From the NCBI RefSeq assembly GCF_027922425.1, contig NZ_BSFQ01000029.1, positions 1 through 64,000 of the forward strand: a stretch of DNA of 64,000 nt, in the 5' to 3' direction. The position numbers and the translations under genes are program-made. This stretch comes from Pseudonocardia halophobica. GTDB lineage: Bacteria > Actinomycetota > Actinomycetes > Mycobacteriales > Pseudonocardiaceae. Position 1 is the stretch's first letter; every line of letters starts with the position of its first letter. The notes below the pieces were generated by a model. The model searched no databases and had not been told where the DNA came from. It saw only the letters and a program-made list of their open reading frames with translations. Positions 8,269 to 16,662 of this stretch are shown here, in pieces.

Positions 8269-8440
8269 ACAGGCACCGATCCGGCCATCACCGGGGAGCC
8301 TCCGGAAGAAACCCGGCACGGCCGGGGAGTAGAACCGGACGGGTTCGGCCCGTCACAGCCGTCGAACGAGCGGTCCCGCGCGAGCGGGGCAAGCGGGGTG
8401 GTACCGCGGCTCAGCACCATCGAGTCGTCCCCGTGCAGCG
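8269..8440 (+). promoter_or_regulatory. Isoleucine T-box riboswitch upstream of ileS
   Basis: T-box leader that senses uncharged tRNA-Ile and controls the synthetase gene. The T-box core GGTGGTACCGCG is at 8397-8408. A short stem I carries the isoleucine specifier ATC at 8287-8289, inside CCGGCCATCACCGGGGAG. A stem II/IIA-B region follows (AGTAGAACCGGACGGG then GGCCCGTCACAGCC). The short stem I is the actinobacterial 'ultrashort' type. No T-tract follows the antiterminator-like region; the leader instead runs towards the start region of ileS, which favours translational control by sequestering the ribosome-binding site. That mode is inference from the known class. Confidence 0.92.
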
Positions 8441-8474
8441 ACAGCCACGCACTGCACGAGGAGCACCGACCGCC

Positions 8475-11400
8475 ATGAGCGAGAGCTACCCCCCGGTTCC
8501 CGCGCATCCCGCGTTCCCGCAGCTCGAGCGCGAGGTCCTCAAGTACTGGGAGGCGGACGACACGTTCGTCGCCTCCGTCGAGGCCCGCCCCGCCGGCGAG
8601 AACGGCAGCAACGAGTTCGTCTTCTACGACGGCCCGCCCTTCGCCAACGGCCTGCCGCACTACGGCCACCTGCTCACCGGGTACGTGAAGGACGTCGTGC
8701 CGCGGTACCAGACCATGCGCGGCAGGCACGTCGAGCGCCGCTTCGGCTGGGACACCCACGGCCTGCCGGCCGAGGTGGAGGCCGAGCGCCAGCTCGGGAT
8801 CAACCACAAGTCCGAGATCGAGAGCATGGGCATCGCCGAGTTCAACGAGGCGTGCCGCACCTCCGTGCTCCGCTACACCGGCGAGTGGCGCGACTACGTG
8901 ACCCGCCAGGCCCGCTGGGTCGACTTCGACAACGACTACAAGACCCTCGACCTGGACTACATGGAAAGCGTCATGTGGGCCTTCAAGACCTTGTGGGACA
9001 AGGGGCTGGTCTACTCCGGGTTCCGCGTGCTCTGGTACTGCTGGCGCTGCGAGACGCCGCTGTCGAACTCCGAGACGAAGATGGACGACGTCTACCGGGA
9101 CCGGCAGGACCCGGCCGTCACCGTCGGGCTGCGGCTCGCGAGCGACGACCCGGAGCTCGACGACGCCCTGGCCCTGGTCTGGACGACGACGCCGTGGACG
9201 CTGCCGTCGAACCTCGCCGTGGCCGTGCACCCGGACGTCGAGTACGCGCTGCTCTCCGCGAACGGCGAGAAGTACGTCCTGGCGAGCGCGCGCGTCGGCG
9301 CCTACGCCCGGGAGCTGGGCGCGGAGCCCGAGGTCCTGCGCACGTTCACCGGTCGCGAGCTGCTCGGCCTGGGCTACACCCCGCCGTTCGACTTCTTCGT
9401 CGGCCGGGAGAACGCGCACCGGGTCCTGGAGGCGGACTACGTCACCACCGAGGACGGCACCGGGCTCGTGCACATCGCGCCCGCCTTCGGTGAGGAGGAC
9501 AAGGCGGTCACCGACGCGGCCGGCATCGAGGCCGTCGTGCCGGTCGACTCGCGGGGCGAGTTCACCGTCGAGGTCCCGCCGTACGCCGGCCAGCAGGTGT
9601 TCGACGCCAACCCGAACATCATCCGGGACCTCAAGGCCGGCACCGCCACCTACGTCACGGGCGTCCTGCTCCGGCACGAGACCTACGACCACCCTTACCC
9701 GCACTGCTGGCGCTGTGGCAACGCGCTGATCCAGCGCGCCGTCGACTCGTGGTTCGTGCAGGTCACCGCCTTCCGCGAGCGGATGGTGGAGCTCAACAAG
9801 CAGATCAACTGGGTGCCCGGCAACATCCGGGACGGCCAGTTCGGCAAGTGGCTTGAGGGCGCCCGCGACTGGGGCATCTCCCGCAACCGGTTCTGGGGGA
9901 GCCCGATCCCGGTGTGGGTGTCGGACGACCCGCGCCACCCGCGCACGGACGTCTACGGCTCGCTCGACGAGCTGGAGCGGGACTTCGGCGTCCGGCCGAC
10001 GGACCTGCACCGGCCCTTCATCGACGAGCTGACCCGGCCCAACCCGGACGACCCGACCGGGAAGTCGACCATGCGCCGCGTGCCCGAGGTGCTGGACTGC
10101 TGGTTCGAGTCCGGCTCGATGCCGTTCGCGCAGGTGCACTACCCGTTCGAGAACCGGGACTGGTTCGAGGACCACTACCCGGGCGACTTCATCGTCGAGT
10201 ACAACGGCCAGACCCGCGGCTGGTTCTACACACTGCACGTGCTGGCCACGGCGCTGTTCGACCGGCCCGCGTTCGAGAGCTGCGTGGCGCACGGGATCGT
10301 GCTGGGCGACGACGGCGCCAAGATGTCGAAGTCGCTGCGCAACTACCCGGACGTCAACGAGGTCTTCGACCGCGACGGGTCGGACGCCATGCGGTGGTTC
10401 CTCATGGCGAGCCCGATCCTGCGCGGCGGGAACCTGGTCGTCACCGAGCAGGGCATCCGCGAGGGCGTCCGGCAGGCGATCCTGCCGCTGTGGAACACCT
10501 GGTACTTCCTGTCGCTCTACGCCGGGGCGGCCGGGGTCACCGGGACCACGCGGACGGACTCCACACACGTCCTGGACCGGTACGTGCTGGCCAAGACCGC
10601 GGACCTGGTCGACGGCGTGACCACCGCGCTCGACGCCTACGACATCGCCGGGGCGTGCGAGCAGGTCCGCGACCACGCCGAGGTGCTCACGAACTGGTAC
10701 GTGCGGCGTTCCCGGGACCGGTTCTGGGAGGGCGACCGGGACGCGATCGACACGCTGCACACGGTGCTGGAGGTGACCGCCCGCGTCGCCGCGCCGCTGT
10801 TGCCGCTGACCATGGAGCAGCTGTGGCAGGGGCTCACCGGCGGCCGGTCGGTGCACCTGACGGACTGGCCGTCGACCGCCGAGCTGCCGCACGACGCGGC
10901 GCTGGTGGCCGCCATGGACCGCGTCCGGCAGGTGGCCTCGGCGGGGCTGTCGCTCCGGAAGGCGCGCAAGCTGCGCGTCCGGCTGCCGCTGGCCTCCCTG
11001 ACCGTCGCCGCCGCCGACGCGGAGACCCTCGCGCCGTTCGCCGACGTCCTGCGGGACGAGGTGAACGTCAAGGAGGTCGTGCTGACCACGGACGTCGCGA
11101 CCCACGGCCGCTTCGAGCTGACGGTCAACGCCCGCGCCTGCGGTCCCCGGCTGGGCAAGGAGACCCAGACGGCGATCAAGGCCGTGAAGGCAGGGGACTG
11201 GACGGCGAACCAGGACGGCACCGTGACCGCCGGCGGCATCCGGCTGCTGGAGGGCGAGTTCTCCGAGCGGCTCCTCGCGGCGGACCCGCAGTCCACCGGG
11301 GCGCTGCCCGGCAACACCGGGCTCGTCGTCCTCGACACGGACGTCACGCCGGAGCTGGCGGCCGAGGGCACGGCGCGCGACGTGGTGCGCGCGGTCCAGC

Positions 11401-11627
11401 AGGCCCGTCGGGACGCCGGGCTCGAGGTCTCGGACCGGATCGCCCTGACCCTCGACGCGCCGGAACCGGTCCTCGACGCCGTCCGGGCCCACGAGGCCTT
11501 CGTGGCCTGCGAGGTCCTGGCGACGAGCGTGGCGTACGCCGAGCTCGCCGAGCCGACCGGCACCGGCGGCGTCTCCGACCCGTCGGGGAACAACGCCGAG
11601 GTCCGGGTGGCCGTCGCGAAGAACTGA
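8475..11627 (+). CDS. ileS: Isoleucyl-tRNA synthetase
   Basis: Class I synthetase that charges tRNA-Ile. I place the start at ATG 8475 with GAGGAG at 8458-8463; an upstream in-frame GTG at 8433 lies within the end of the T-box. The HIGH motif appears as PHYGHLLTG near residue 61 and the KMSKS motif as GAKMSKSLRNYPD near residue 616. The editing domain lies between them, around WTTTPWTLPSNLAVAVHPDV. The length of 1050 aa and blocks such as RRFGWDTHGLPAEVEAE belong to the eukaryote-like IleRS branch known from mycobacteria, which is naturally less sensitive to mupirocin. A T-box regulates it. Confidence 0.98.
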   Translation: MSESYPPVPAHPAFPQLEREVLKYWEADDTFVASVEARPAGENGSNEFVFYDGPPFANGLPHYGHLLTGYVKDVVPRYQTMRGRHVERRFGWDTHGLPAEVEAERQLGINHKSEIESMGIAEFNEACRTSVLRYTGEWRDYVTRQARWVDFDNDYKTLDLDYMESVMWAFKTLWDKGLVYSGFRVLWYCWRCETPLSNSETKMDDVYRDRQDPAVTVGLRLASDDPELDDALALVWTTTPWTLPSNLAVAVHPDVEYALLSANGEKYVLASARVGAYARELGAEPEVLRTFTGRELLGLGYTPPFDFFVGRENAHRVLEADYVTTEDGTGLVHIAPAFGEEDKAVTDAAGIEAVVPVDSRGEFTVEVPPYAGQQVFDANPNIIRDLKAGTATYVTGVLLRHETYDHPYPHCWRCGNALIQRAVDSWFVQVTAFRERMVELNKQINWVPGNIRDGQFGKWLEGARDWGISRNRFWGSPIPVWVSDDPRHPRTDVYGSLDELERDFGVRPTDLHRPFIDELTRPNPDDPTGKSTMRRVPEVLDCWFESGSMPFAQVHYPFENRDWFEDHYPGDFIVEYNGQTRGWFYTLHVLATALFDRPAFESCVAHGIVLGDDGAKMSKSLRNYPDVNEVFDRDGSDAMRWFLMASPILRGGNLVVTEQGIREGVRQAILPLWNTWYFLSLYAGAAGVTGTTRTDSTHVLDRYVLAKTADLVDGVTTALDAYDIAGACEQVRDHAEVLTNWYVRRSRDRFWEGDRDAIDTLHTVLEVTARVAAPLLPLTMEQLWQGLTGGRSVHLTDWPSTAELPHDAALVAAMDRVRQVASAGLSLRKARKLRVRLPLASLTVAAADAETLAPFADVLRDEVNVKEVVLTTDVATHGRFELTVNARACGPRLGKETQTAIKAVKAGDWTANQDGTVTAGGIRLLEGEFSERLLAADPQSTGALPGNTGLVVLDTDVTPELAAEGTARDVVRAVQQARRDAGLEVSDRIALTLDAPEPVLDAVRAHEAFVACEVLATSVAYAELAEPTGTGGVSDPSGNNAEVRVAVAKN

Positions 11628-11675
11628 CCCTGTGAGTGGCGATGGTCGCTATAGCGACTATCGCCACTCACAGGG
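11628..11675. repeat. Palindromic element, family 1, copy A
   Basis: A 48-nt inverted repeat starting at the base after the ileS stop codon. Arms are 24 nt each with no loop and a single mismatch. Each arm contains GTGAGTGGCGAT; the centre is GTCGCTATAGCGAC. It separates ileS from the next gene, 6 nt before that gene's -10 box. Confidence 0.9.
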
Positions 11676-11680
11676 GTCGT

Positions 11681-11686
11681 TAGGGT
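11681..11686 (+). promoter_or_regulatory. -10 box of the methyltransferase gene
   Basis: TAGGGT lies 8 nt before the GTG at 11695, just right of the palindromic element. It predicts a leaderless or nearly leaderless message. Confidence 0.6.
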
Positions 11687-11694
11687 GATCCACC

Positions 11695-12453
11695 GTGGGG
11701 AGTGCTGCCGAGCGGTGGGCGGAGCTGCAGTCGGGGCGGGGTGTCCCGCCCGAGATCCTGGCGCAGGCGCCGGCGAGCCCGTGGGGGCACGACCCGGCCG
11801 ACTTCACCGCTCCTGACGTCCCCGAGGACACGCCGTCCCGCGCGGCGGGCCTGACCCTGCTCGGCGCGTCCGGCACGGTCACCGACGTCGGCTGCGGCGG
11901 GGGTGACGCCGCGTTCGCACTGGTCGGGCCGATGACCCACGCGACCGGCGTCGACACCCAGCAGGACATGCTCGACCTGTTCGAGGCCGGCGCCGACGTC
12001 CGCGGCGTGCCCGCCCGGACCGTCCTCGGCCCGTGGCCCGACGTGGCGGGGCAGGTCGGCACCGCGGACGTCGTGGTGTCGCACCACGTGCTGCACAACG
12101 TCGTCGACCTGCCGCCCTTCCTCGCCGCCCTGACCGCGGCGGCGGTCCGCGGGGTCGTCGTCGAGATGCTGTCCGAGCACCCGATGGCGTGGCTCGACCC
12201 GCTCTGGGCGCGCTTCCACGACCTGCACCGGCCCGAGCCCGCGACCGTCGACGACGCCGTCGCCGTGCTGCGCGAGCAGGGCGTCGAGCCGGAGGTCACG
12301 CGCTGGGAGCGGGAGCGGCGCGCCCCGCACTCGCCGGTGTGGGTCACGCGGCGGCTGTGCCTGCCACCGGAGCGGGAGCCCGAGGTCGCCGCGGCGCTCG
12401 ACCGGATCCCGCCGCGTCCGCGCACCGCGGCCACGCTGGTCTGGCGGCCCTGA
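11695..12453 (+). CDS. Class I SAM-dependent methyltransferase, substrate unknown
   Basis: Soluble protein of 252 aa with a Rossmann methyltransferase core. Motif I is VTDVGCGGGDAAFALVG near residues 62-78, followed by the acidic residue of motif II in HATGVDTQQDMLDLF. A motif IV-like stretch ADVVVSHHVLHNV is present. The C-terminal half is helix-rich and ends in RPRTAATLVWRP. Nothing shows the acceptor. The gene stands alone between two plus-strand neighbours and has its own promoter. Confidence 0.85.
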   Translation: MGSAAERWAELQSGRGVPPEILAQAPASPWGHDPADFTAPDVPEDTPSRAAGLTLLGASGTVTDVGCGGGDAAFALVGPMTHATGVDTQQDMLDLFEAGADVRGVPARTVLGPWPDVAGQVGTADVVVSHHVLHNVVDLPPFLAALTAAAVRGVVVEMLSEHPMAWLDPLWARFHDLHRPEPATVDDAVAVLREQGVEPEVTRWERERRAPHSPVWVTRRLCLPPEREPEVAAALDRIPPRPRTAATLVWRP

Positions 12454-12640
12454 TCAGGAGATCAGGAACCAGGCGAACACCACGCCCGACGAGTTCGTGG
12501 CGAGGTGCGCCCGCACCGGGGGTGACCAGGTGCCCGTCCCCGCGCCGCCACGTGCACAGCCAGGCCGCAGACCCGGGCGACGACGAGCAGCAACGCCGTC
12601 CCGACGACCTTCCACGGCAACGCCAAGGCCGTTGCGCCGC
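12454..12640 (-). pseudogene. Possible remnant of a membrane protein gene
   Basis: On the minus strand one frame reads a plausible membrane helix, LPWKVVGTALLLVVARVCGL followed by AVHVAARG. A different minus frame reads the plausible C-terminus RAHLATNSSGVVFAWFLIS before a stop at 12454. The two pieces would join only through a frameshift. The family is not recognised and the call is tentative. Confidence 0.3.
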
Positions 12641-12888
12641 TTCGGCGTCGTCATGCTCGTGTCGGTGGTCGGCCTCGTGGCGATCGTCGACATCCTGCGG
12701 TTCCGCGCCGGGTTCGCCGAGCTGGCCTCCCCTCAACCTGGGCGGCTGGGGAGCGCGAGGTGCCGGACCTGGTCTGGTGGCAGGAGCGCTCGCGCTCGAT
12801 CGCGGCGTCGCTGTTCTGCACACTGCCCGTGATCTGGCTCTTCGGCCGTTTCGGCCATCACCGGCCCACGGTGCCGGCACCCGCCTGA
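12637..12888 (+). pseudogene. Frameshifted small membrane protein remnant
   Basis: One plus frame reads GVVMLVSVVGLVAIVDILRF then RAGFAELAS up to about 12730. The reading continues naturally in another frame as REVPDLVWWQERSRSIAASL then FCTLPVIWLFGRFGHHR, ending at a stop at 12886-12888. The switch falls at a C-run around 12729-12732 and could be a single missing base. The two parts together look like a two-helix membrane protein. A sequencing error is an alternative explanation. Confidence 0.45.
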
Positions 12889-12941
12889 CGGCCGCGTGAC
12901 CTGCGCGGATAGGGTTGTCCGCGTACGAGCCGGGGGTGACG

Positions 12942-14447
12942 ATGAGCCTGGAGGTCCTGCTCGGCGTCGTCGCCGCGGTCCTGTTGATCGGCGTGCTCGC
13001 CGTGCGCGTGTCCGTCCGGCTCGGCCTGCCCTCGCTGCTGCTCTACCTCGGCATCGGCATCCTGCTCGGCGAGGCGGTCCTCGGCGTCCAGTTCTCCAAC
13101 GCCGCGCTGACCGAGAACCTCGGCCTCGCCGCGCTGGTGCTCATCCTCGTCGAGGGCGGCCTGACCACCCGCTGGCAGGCGGTGCGGCCGTCGCTCGGGA
13201 TCGGCATCGGGCTCTCGACGATCGCGGTCGTCGTGAGCATCGTCGTGGCCGGCACCGCCCTGCACCACCTGCTCGGACTGGACTGGCGGGTCGCGTTCCT
13301 CTGGGGCGCGGTGCTGTCGTCGACCGACGCCGCCGCCGTGTTCAGCGTGCTGCGCGGGGTCGGGGTGTCGCCGCGGCTCGCCGGGGCCCTCGAGCTCGAG
13401 TCCGGTATGAACGACGCCCCGGTGGTCCTCGCCGTCCTCCTCCTCGCCTCGGACGACCCGTTGACCTGGATGACCCCGCTGCTCGTGGTCTACGAGCTGG
13501 TCGCGGGCGGGGTGATCGGCCTCGCCCTCGGGTTCGGCGGGGCCTGGGCGCTGCGCCGGGCGGCCCTGCCCGCGACCGGTCTCTACCCGCTCGCCGCGCT
13601 GGCCGTGTGCGTACTGGCCTTCGCGAGCGGGCAGCTGGCGCACGCGTCGGGCCTGCTCGCCACCTACGTGTGTGCGCTCGTGCTGGGCAACTCGCGGCTG
13701 CCGCACCGCGGGGGCGTGCTGTCGTTCGCCGAGGGCACCGGCTGGCTGGCCCAGATCGGGCTGTTCGTGCTGCTCGGGCTGTACGTCAGCCCGGCCCGGC
13801 TGGTCGACGCCGTGATCCCCGCGCTGATCGCCGCCGGCGTCCTGCTCGTCCTCGCCCGGCCGCTGTCGGTGGTCGCGGCCGCGCTGCCGTTCCGGGTGCC
13901 GTGGCGGGAGCAGGCCTTCCTGTCGTGGGCGGGGCTGCGCGGGGCCGTGCCGATCGTGCTCGCGCTGATCTCCCTGGTCGAGGGCGCGCCGGGCGCGGCC
14001 AACCTGGTCGACGTCGTGTTCGTGCTCGTCGTGATCCTCACCCTGCTGCAGGGCACCACCCTGCCGTGGGTCGCCCGGCGGCTGCGGGTCGCGCGCACCG
14101 CCGAGCCGAAGGACGTCGAGGTCGACGCCGCGCCGCTCGACGAGCTGCACGCCGACCTGCTCCAGGTCCGGATCCCGGCGGGCTCGAAGCTGCGCGGGGT
14201 CTACCTGCGGGAGCTGCGGCTGCCCGTGGGGGCCACGGTCAGCCTCGTCGTGCGCGGCGAGCAGGCCTTCACCCCCAACGGGCAGACCCGGCTGCGGGAG
14301 CACGACCAGCTGCTCGTGGTGGCCACCGCCGACGTCCGGGAGCGCACCGAGGAGCGGCTGCGGGCCGTCGACCGGGGCGGCGCGCTGGTGCGCTGGCGGG
14401 ACACCGATCCCGGCCCCCGTCCGGACGGCCCCGGAAGGCCCGCATAA
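12942..14447 (+). CDS. CPA1-type K+(Na+)/H+ antiporter with TrkA-C domain (CvrA/NhaP2-like)
   Basis: Integral membrane antiporter of about 501 aa. Some twelve membrane helices fill residues 1-385, beginning LEVLLGVVAAVLLIGVLAVR. The antiporter core blocks are LVLILVEGGLTTRW, WGAVLSSTDAAAVFSVLRG, ELESGMNDAPVVL (acidic transport residues) and WAGLRGAVPIVLAL. About 395-480 is a TrkA-C/RCK-C ligand-binding domain (LHADLLQVRIPAGSKLRGVY). I use the ATG at 12942; the TTG at 12915 overlaps the -10 box TAGGGT (12910-12915) and cannot be the start. Its stop codon lies inside the -10 box of lspA. Confidence 0.9.
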   Translation: MSLEVLLGVVAAVLLIGVLAVRVSVRLGLPSLLLYLGIGILLGEAVLGVQFSNAALTENLGLAALVLILVEGGLTTRWQAVRPSLGIGIGLSTIAVVVSIVVAGTALHHLLGLDWRVAFLWGAVLSSTDAAAVFSVLRGVGVSPRLAGALELESGMNDAPVVLAVLLLASDDPLTWMTPLLVVYELVAGGVIGLALGFGGAWALRRAALPATGLYPLAALAVCVLAFASGQLAHASGLLATYVCALVLGNSRLPHRGGVLSFAEGTGWLAQIGLFVLLGLYVSPARLVDAVIPALIAAGVLLVLARPLSVVAAALPFRVPWREQAFLSWAGLRGAVPIVLALISLVEGAPGAANLVDVVFVLVVILTLLQGTTLPWVARRLRVARTAEPKDVEVDAAPLDELHADLLQVRIPAGSKLRGVYLRELRLPVGATVSLVVRGEQAFTPNGQTRLREHDQLLVVATADVRERTEERLRAVDRGGALVRWRDTDPGPRPDGPGRPA

Positions 14448-14448
14448 T
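14443..14448 (+). promoter_or_regulatory. -10 box of lspA, leaderless
   Basis: CATAAT lies 7 nt before the lspA GTG at 14456. The TAA stop codon of the antiporter gene (14445-14447) lies within this box. Confidence 0.65.
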
Positions 14449-14455
14449 CGAGGGT

Positions 14456-15022
14456 GTGACCGACGAGCCGGACGAGCGCACCGAACCCGCCCCCCTCCCG
14501 CCACGCCGGGTGTGGGTGCTCGCGCTCGTGGCACCCGTCGTCCTGCTGCTGGACATCCTGACCAAGGTCCTCGCGGTCGCGACGCTGGAGGACCGGCCGC
14601 CCGTGCGGCTGCTCGGCGGGCTGGTCAACCTGGTCCTGGTGCGCAACCCCGGCGCCGCGTTCTCCATGGCCACCGGCTACACCTGGGTGCTGTCGATCAT
14701 CGCGCTCGGCGTGGTCCTGGTGATCATCCGGATCTCGCGGAAGCTGCGGTCGGTGGGCTGGGCGATCGCGCTCGGGCTCGTGCTCGGCGGGGCGCTGGGC
14801 AACCTGGTCGACCGGGTCTTCCGGGCGCCGGGGCCGCTGCAGGGGCACGTCGTCGACGTCATCTCCGTGGTGCGGACGGACGGCTCGTTCTTCCCGGTGT
14901 TCAACCTGGCCGACTCGAGCATCGTGTGCGGCGGGATCCTGCTGGTCCTGCTCGCGCTGACCGGCCGGGAGCTCGACGGGACCCGGGCGGGCGCGGCCGA
15001 GCGGGAGCCCGCCGGTGAGTGA
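14456..15022 (+). CDS. lspA: Lipoprotein signal peptidase (signal peptidase II)
   Basis: Membrane aspartic protease that removes signal peptides from diacylglyceryl-modified prolipoproteins, the step after Lgt (also in this window, at 56513). Four hydrophobic helices are visible. Signature blocks are LVRNPGAAFSMATG, GGALGNLVDRVF with the first catalytic Asp, and FPVFNLADSSIVCGG with the second. The protein is 188 aa with a short cytoplasmic tail at each end. Start GTG 14456 is supported by its -10 box. It overlaps the next gene by 8 nt, as in other actinobacteria. Confidence 0.97.
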   Translation: MTDEPDERTEPAPLPPRRVWVLALVAPVVLLLDILTKVLAVATLEDRPPVRLLGGLVNLVLVRNPGAAFSMATGYTWVLSIIALGVVLVIIRISRKLRSVGWAIALGLVLGGALGNLVDRVFRAPGPLQGHVVDVISVVRTDGSFFPVFNLADSSIVCGGILLVLLALTGRELDGTRAGAAEREPAGE

Positions 15023-15944
15023 CCTCCGCCAGCTCCCGGTCCCCGACGGCCTCGACGGGATGCGGGTCGACGCCGGCCTGTCCCGGCTGCTGGGCCTGTC
15101 CCGGACCGTCGTCGCCACCCTCGCCGAGGACGGGATGATCGCGCTCGACGGGCGCGCCGCCGGCAAGTCGGACCGGCTCACCGCCGGCAGCTGGCTCGAG
15201 GTCGAGCTGCCCGAGTCCGAGGTTCCGGCGGTCATCACCGCGCCACCGGAGCTGGTGGGCGGCATGACGGTGCTGTACGAGGACGACGACATCGCCGTCG
15301 TCGACAAGCCCGTGGGCGTCGCCGCGCACCCCAGCCCGGGCTGGACCGGGCCCACGGTCGTCGGCGGGCTGGCCGCGCTCGGCGTGCGGGTGTCGACCTC
15401 CGGGGCGGCCGAGCGGCAGGGCGTGGTGCACCGGCTCGACGTCGGCACCACCGGCGTGATGGTCGTCGCCAAGTCCGAGCACGCCTACTCCGTGCTGAAG
15501 CGGGCGTTCAAGGAGCGCACGGTCGAGAAGCGCTACCACGCGATCGTGCAGGGCCACCCCGACCCGACCAGCGGCACCATCGACGCGCCCATCGACCGGC
15601 ACCCCAAGCACGACTACAAGTTCGCGGTGGTGGCCGGCGGCAGGCCGAGCGTCACGCACTACGACACGATCGAGGCGTTCCGCGCCGCGTCGCTGCTCGA
15701 CGTGCACCTCGAGACCGGGCGCACGCACCAGATCCGGGTGCACTTCTCCGCGCTGCGGCATCCGTGCGTCGGGGACCTGACCTACGGCGCCGACCCCACG
15801 CTCGCCAAGCGGCTGGGGCTGCAGCGGCAGTGGCTGCACGCCCGCTCGCTGGGCTTCGAGCACCCGGCCGACGGGCGGTGGGTCGAGTTCACGAGCGAGT
15901 ACCCGCCCGACCTCGCCCGGGCGCTCGAGCGGCTGCGTGACTGA
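15015..15944 (+). CDS. RluA/RluD-family 23S rRNA pseudouridine synthase
   Basis: Converts uridines to pseudouridine, most likely in 23S rRNA. An N-terminal S4-like RNA-binding part covers about residues 10-75 (MRVDAGLSRLLGLSRTVVA). The catalytic domain follows with the active-site motif GVVHRLDVGTTGVMVVAKS near 135-153, where Asp is the catalytic residue, and the block LETGRTHQIRVHFSALRHP. The length of 309 aa fits RluD. The GTG start overlaps lspA by 8 nt, the usual lspA-rluD coupling. The exact target uridines cannot be read from sequence. Confidence 0.94.
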   Translation: MSDLRQLPVPDGLDGMRVDAGLSRLLGLSRTVVATLAEDGMIALDGRAAGKSDRLTAGSWLEVELPESEVPAVITAPPELVGGMTVLYEDDDIAVVDKPVGVAAHPSPGWTGPTVVGGLAALGVRVSTSGAAERQGVVHRLDVGTTGVMVVAKSEHAYSVLKRAFKERTVEKRYHAIVQGHPDPTSGTIDAPIDRHPKHDYKFAVVAGGRPSVTHYDTIEAFRAASLLDVHLETGRTHQIRVHFSALRHPCVGDLTYGADPTLAKRLGLQRQWLHARSLGFEHPADGRWVEFTSEYPPDLARALERLRD

Positions 15945-16662
15945 GCCTCCGGACCCCGACTCCCACGACGAGGGCGGTCTGCTGACCCGTCGGGGGCGCC
16001 GCTGGCTGATCGTGGTCTGCGTGCTCGGGGTGCTGGTCGCCGTCGGGTACGCGGCGGCGCAGGCGCGGTCGTCCTCCGCCGGGCGAGGGCCCGCGGTCGC
16101 GCAGGGCCAGGTGCGGCTCGGGCCCGACCCGGGCGAGGCCGTGCCGGACTATCTCGCCCAGCTGCCCGCCACCCTGCCCGCGCCGGGGGAGCGTGCGCCC
16201 GCGCTGGTGCAGCTCGACCGGGAGCTCACCACGGACGCCGCGGCCGCGCTGGCCGGGTCCGCCAGCCCGGCCGAGGTGGTGTTCCGGGTGCCGATCCCGC
16301 GGGTGCAGACCGCCCTGCGCTTCGAGATCCTCCCCGCCGCAGCCCCGGTCGCGGCCGCCCTGGACACCGCCCGGCAGCGCGCGGGGCACGCCGCGGAGGC
16401 CGACGCCTCCCGGCTCACGGACCGCCCCGCCGCCGTCGCGCGGGCGGAGGCGGCGGCGTACGCGGGGCCGTGCGCCTGCGTGGTGGCGCTGGTGGTCTCG
16501 GCCGACCGGGCCGGGCTGGAGGCGCTCGCCGGGACGCCCGGGGTGCGGGCGGTGGAGGCCGCGCCGGTGGGGGTCACGCTGCCCGAGCTCGCCCTCTCCC
16601 CGCTCCTCCCGGAACAGACCACCGCCGCCACCCCCCTCCCGGACGACGGCCCCGTCCCCTGA
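15937..16662 (+). CDS. Membrane-anchored protein of unknown function
   Basis: A single N-terminal membrane helix (WLIVVCVLGVLVAVGYAAAQ, about residues 24-43) is followed by an extracytoplasmic domain rich in Ala and Pro. The domain has strand-like pieces such as PAEVVFRVPIPRVQTALRFE and CACVVALVVSADRAGLEAL. The start GTG overlaps rluD by 8 nt, so it is probably the last gene of the lspA-rluD unit. I recognise no family. The type II topology suggests a surface or wall-associated role, which is inference. Confidence 0.75.
   Translation: MTEPPDPDSHDEGGLLTRRGRRWLIVVCVLGVLVAVGYAAAQARSSSAGRGPAVAQGQVRLGPDPGEAVPDYLAQLPATLPAPGERAPALVQLDRELTTDAAAALAGSASPAEVVFRVPIPRVQTALRFEILPAAAPVAAALDTARQRAGHAAEADASRLTDRPAAVARAEAAAYAGPCACVVALVVSADRAGLEALAGTPGVRAVEAAPVGVTLPELALSPLLPEQTTAATPLPDDGPVP

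Larger units (their letters stand above)
12454..12941. other. Decayed region between methyltransferase and antiporter genes
   Basis: Nearly 490 bases with no intact gene but with protein-like pieces on both strands, described as separate entries. The right end carries TAGGGT at 12910-12915, a probable promoter for the antiporter gene. Confidence 0.6.

Noticed and set aside
8433..8474. GTG 8433 as the ileS start
   Set aside because: It lies in the T-box leader; ATG 8475 has a GAGGAG site and gives the family N-terminus.
8256..11492. Minus-strand open frame of 1078 codons opposite ileS
   Set aside because: Antisense shadow of a certain gene, no domain-like blocks.
12915..12941. TTG start for the antiporter at 12915
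   Set aside because: The codon overlaps the last base of the TAGGGT promoter box, so it would not be in the message.
12858..14534. Minus-strand frame of 558 codons opposite the antiporter gene
   Set aside because: Gln/Glu/His/Asp-rich shadow of a membrane protein read backwards.
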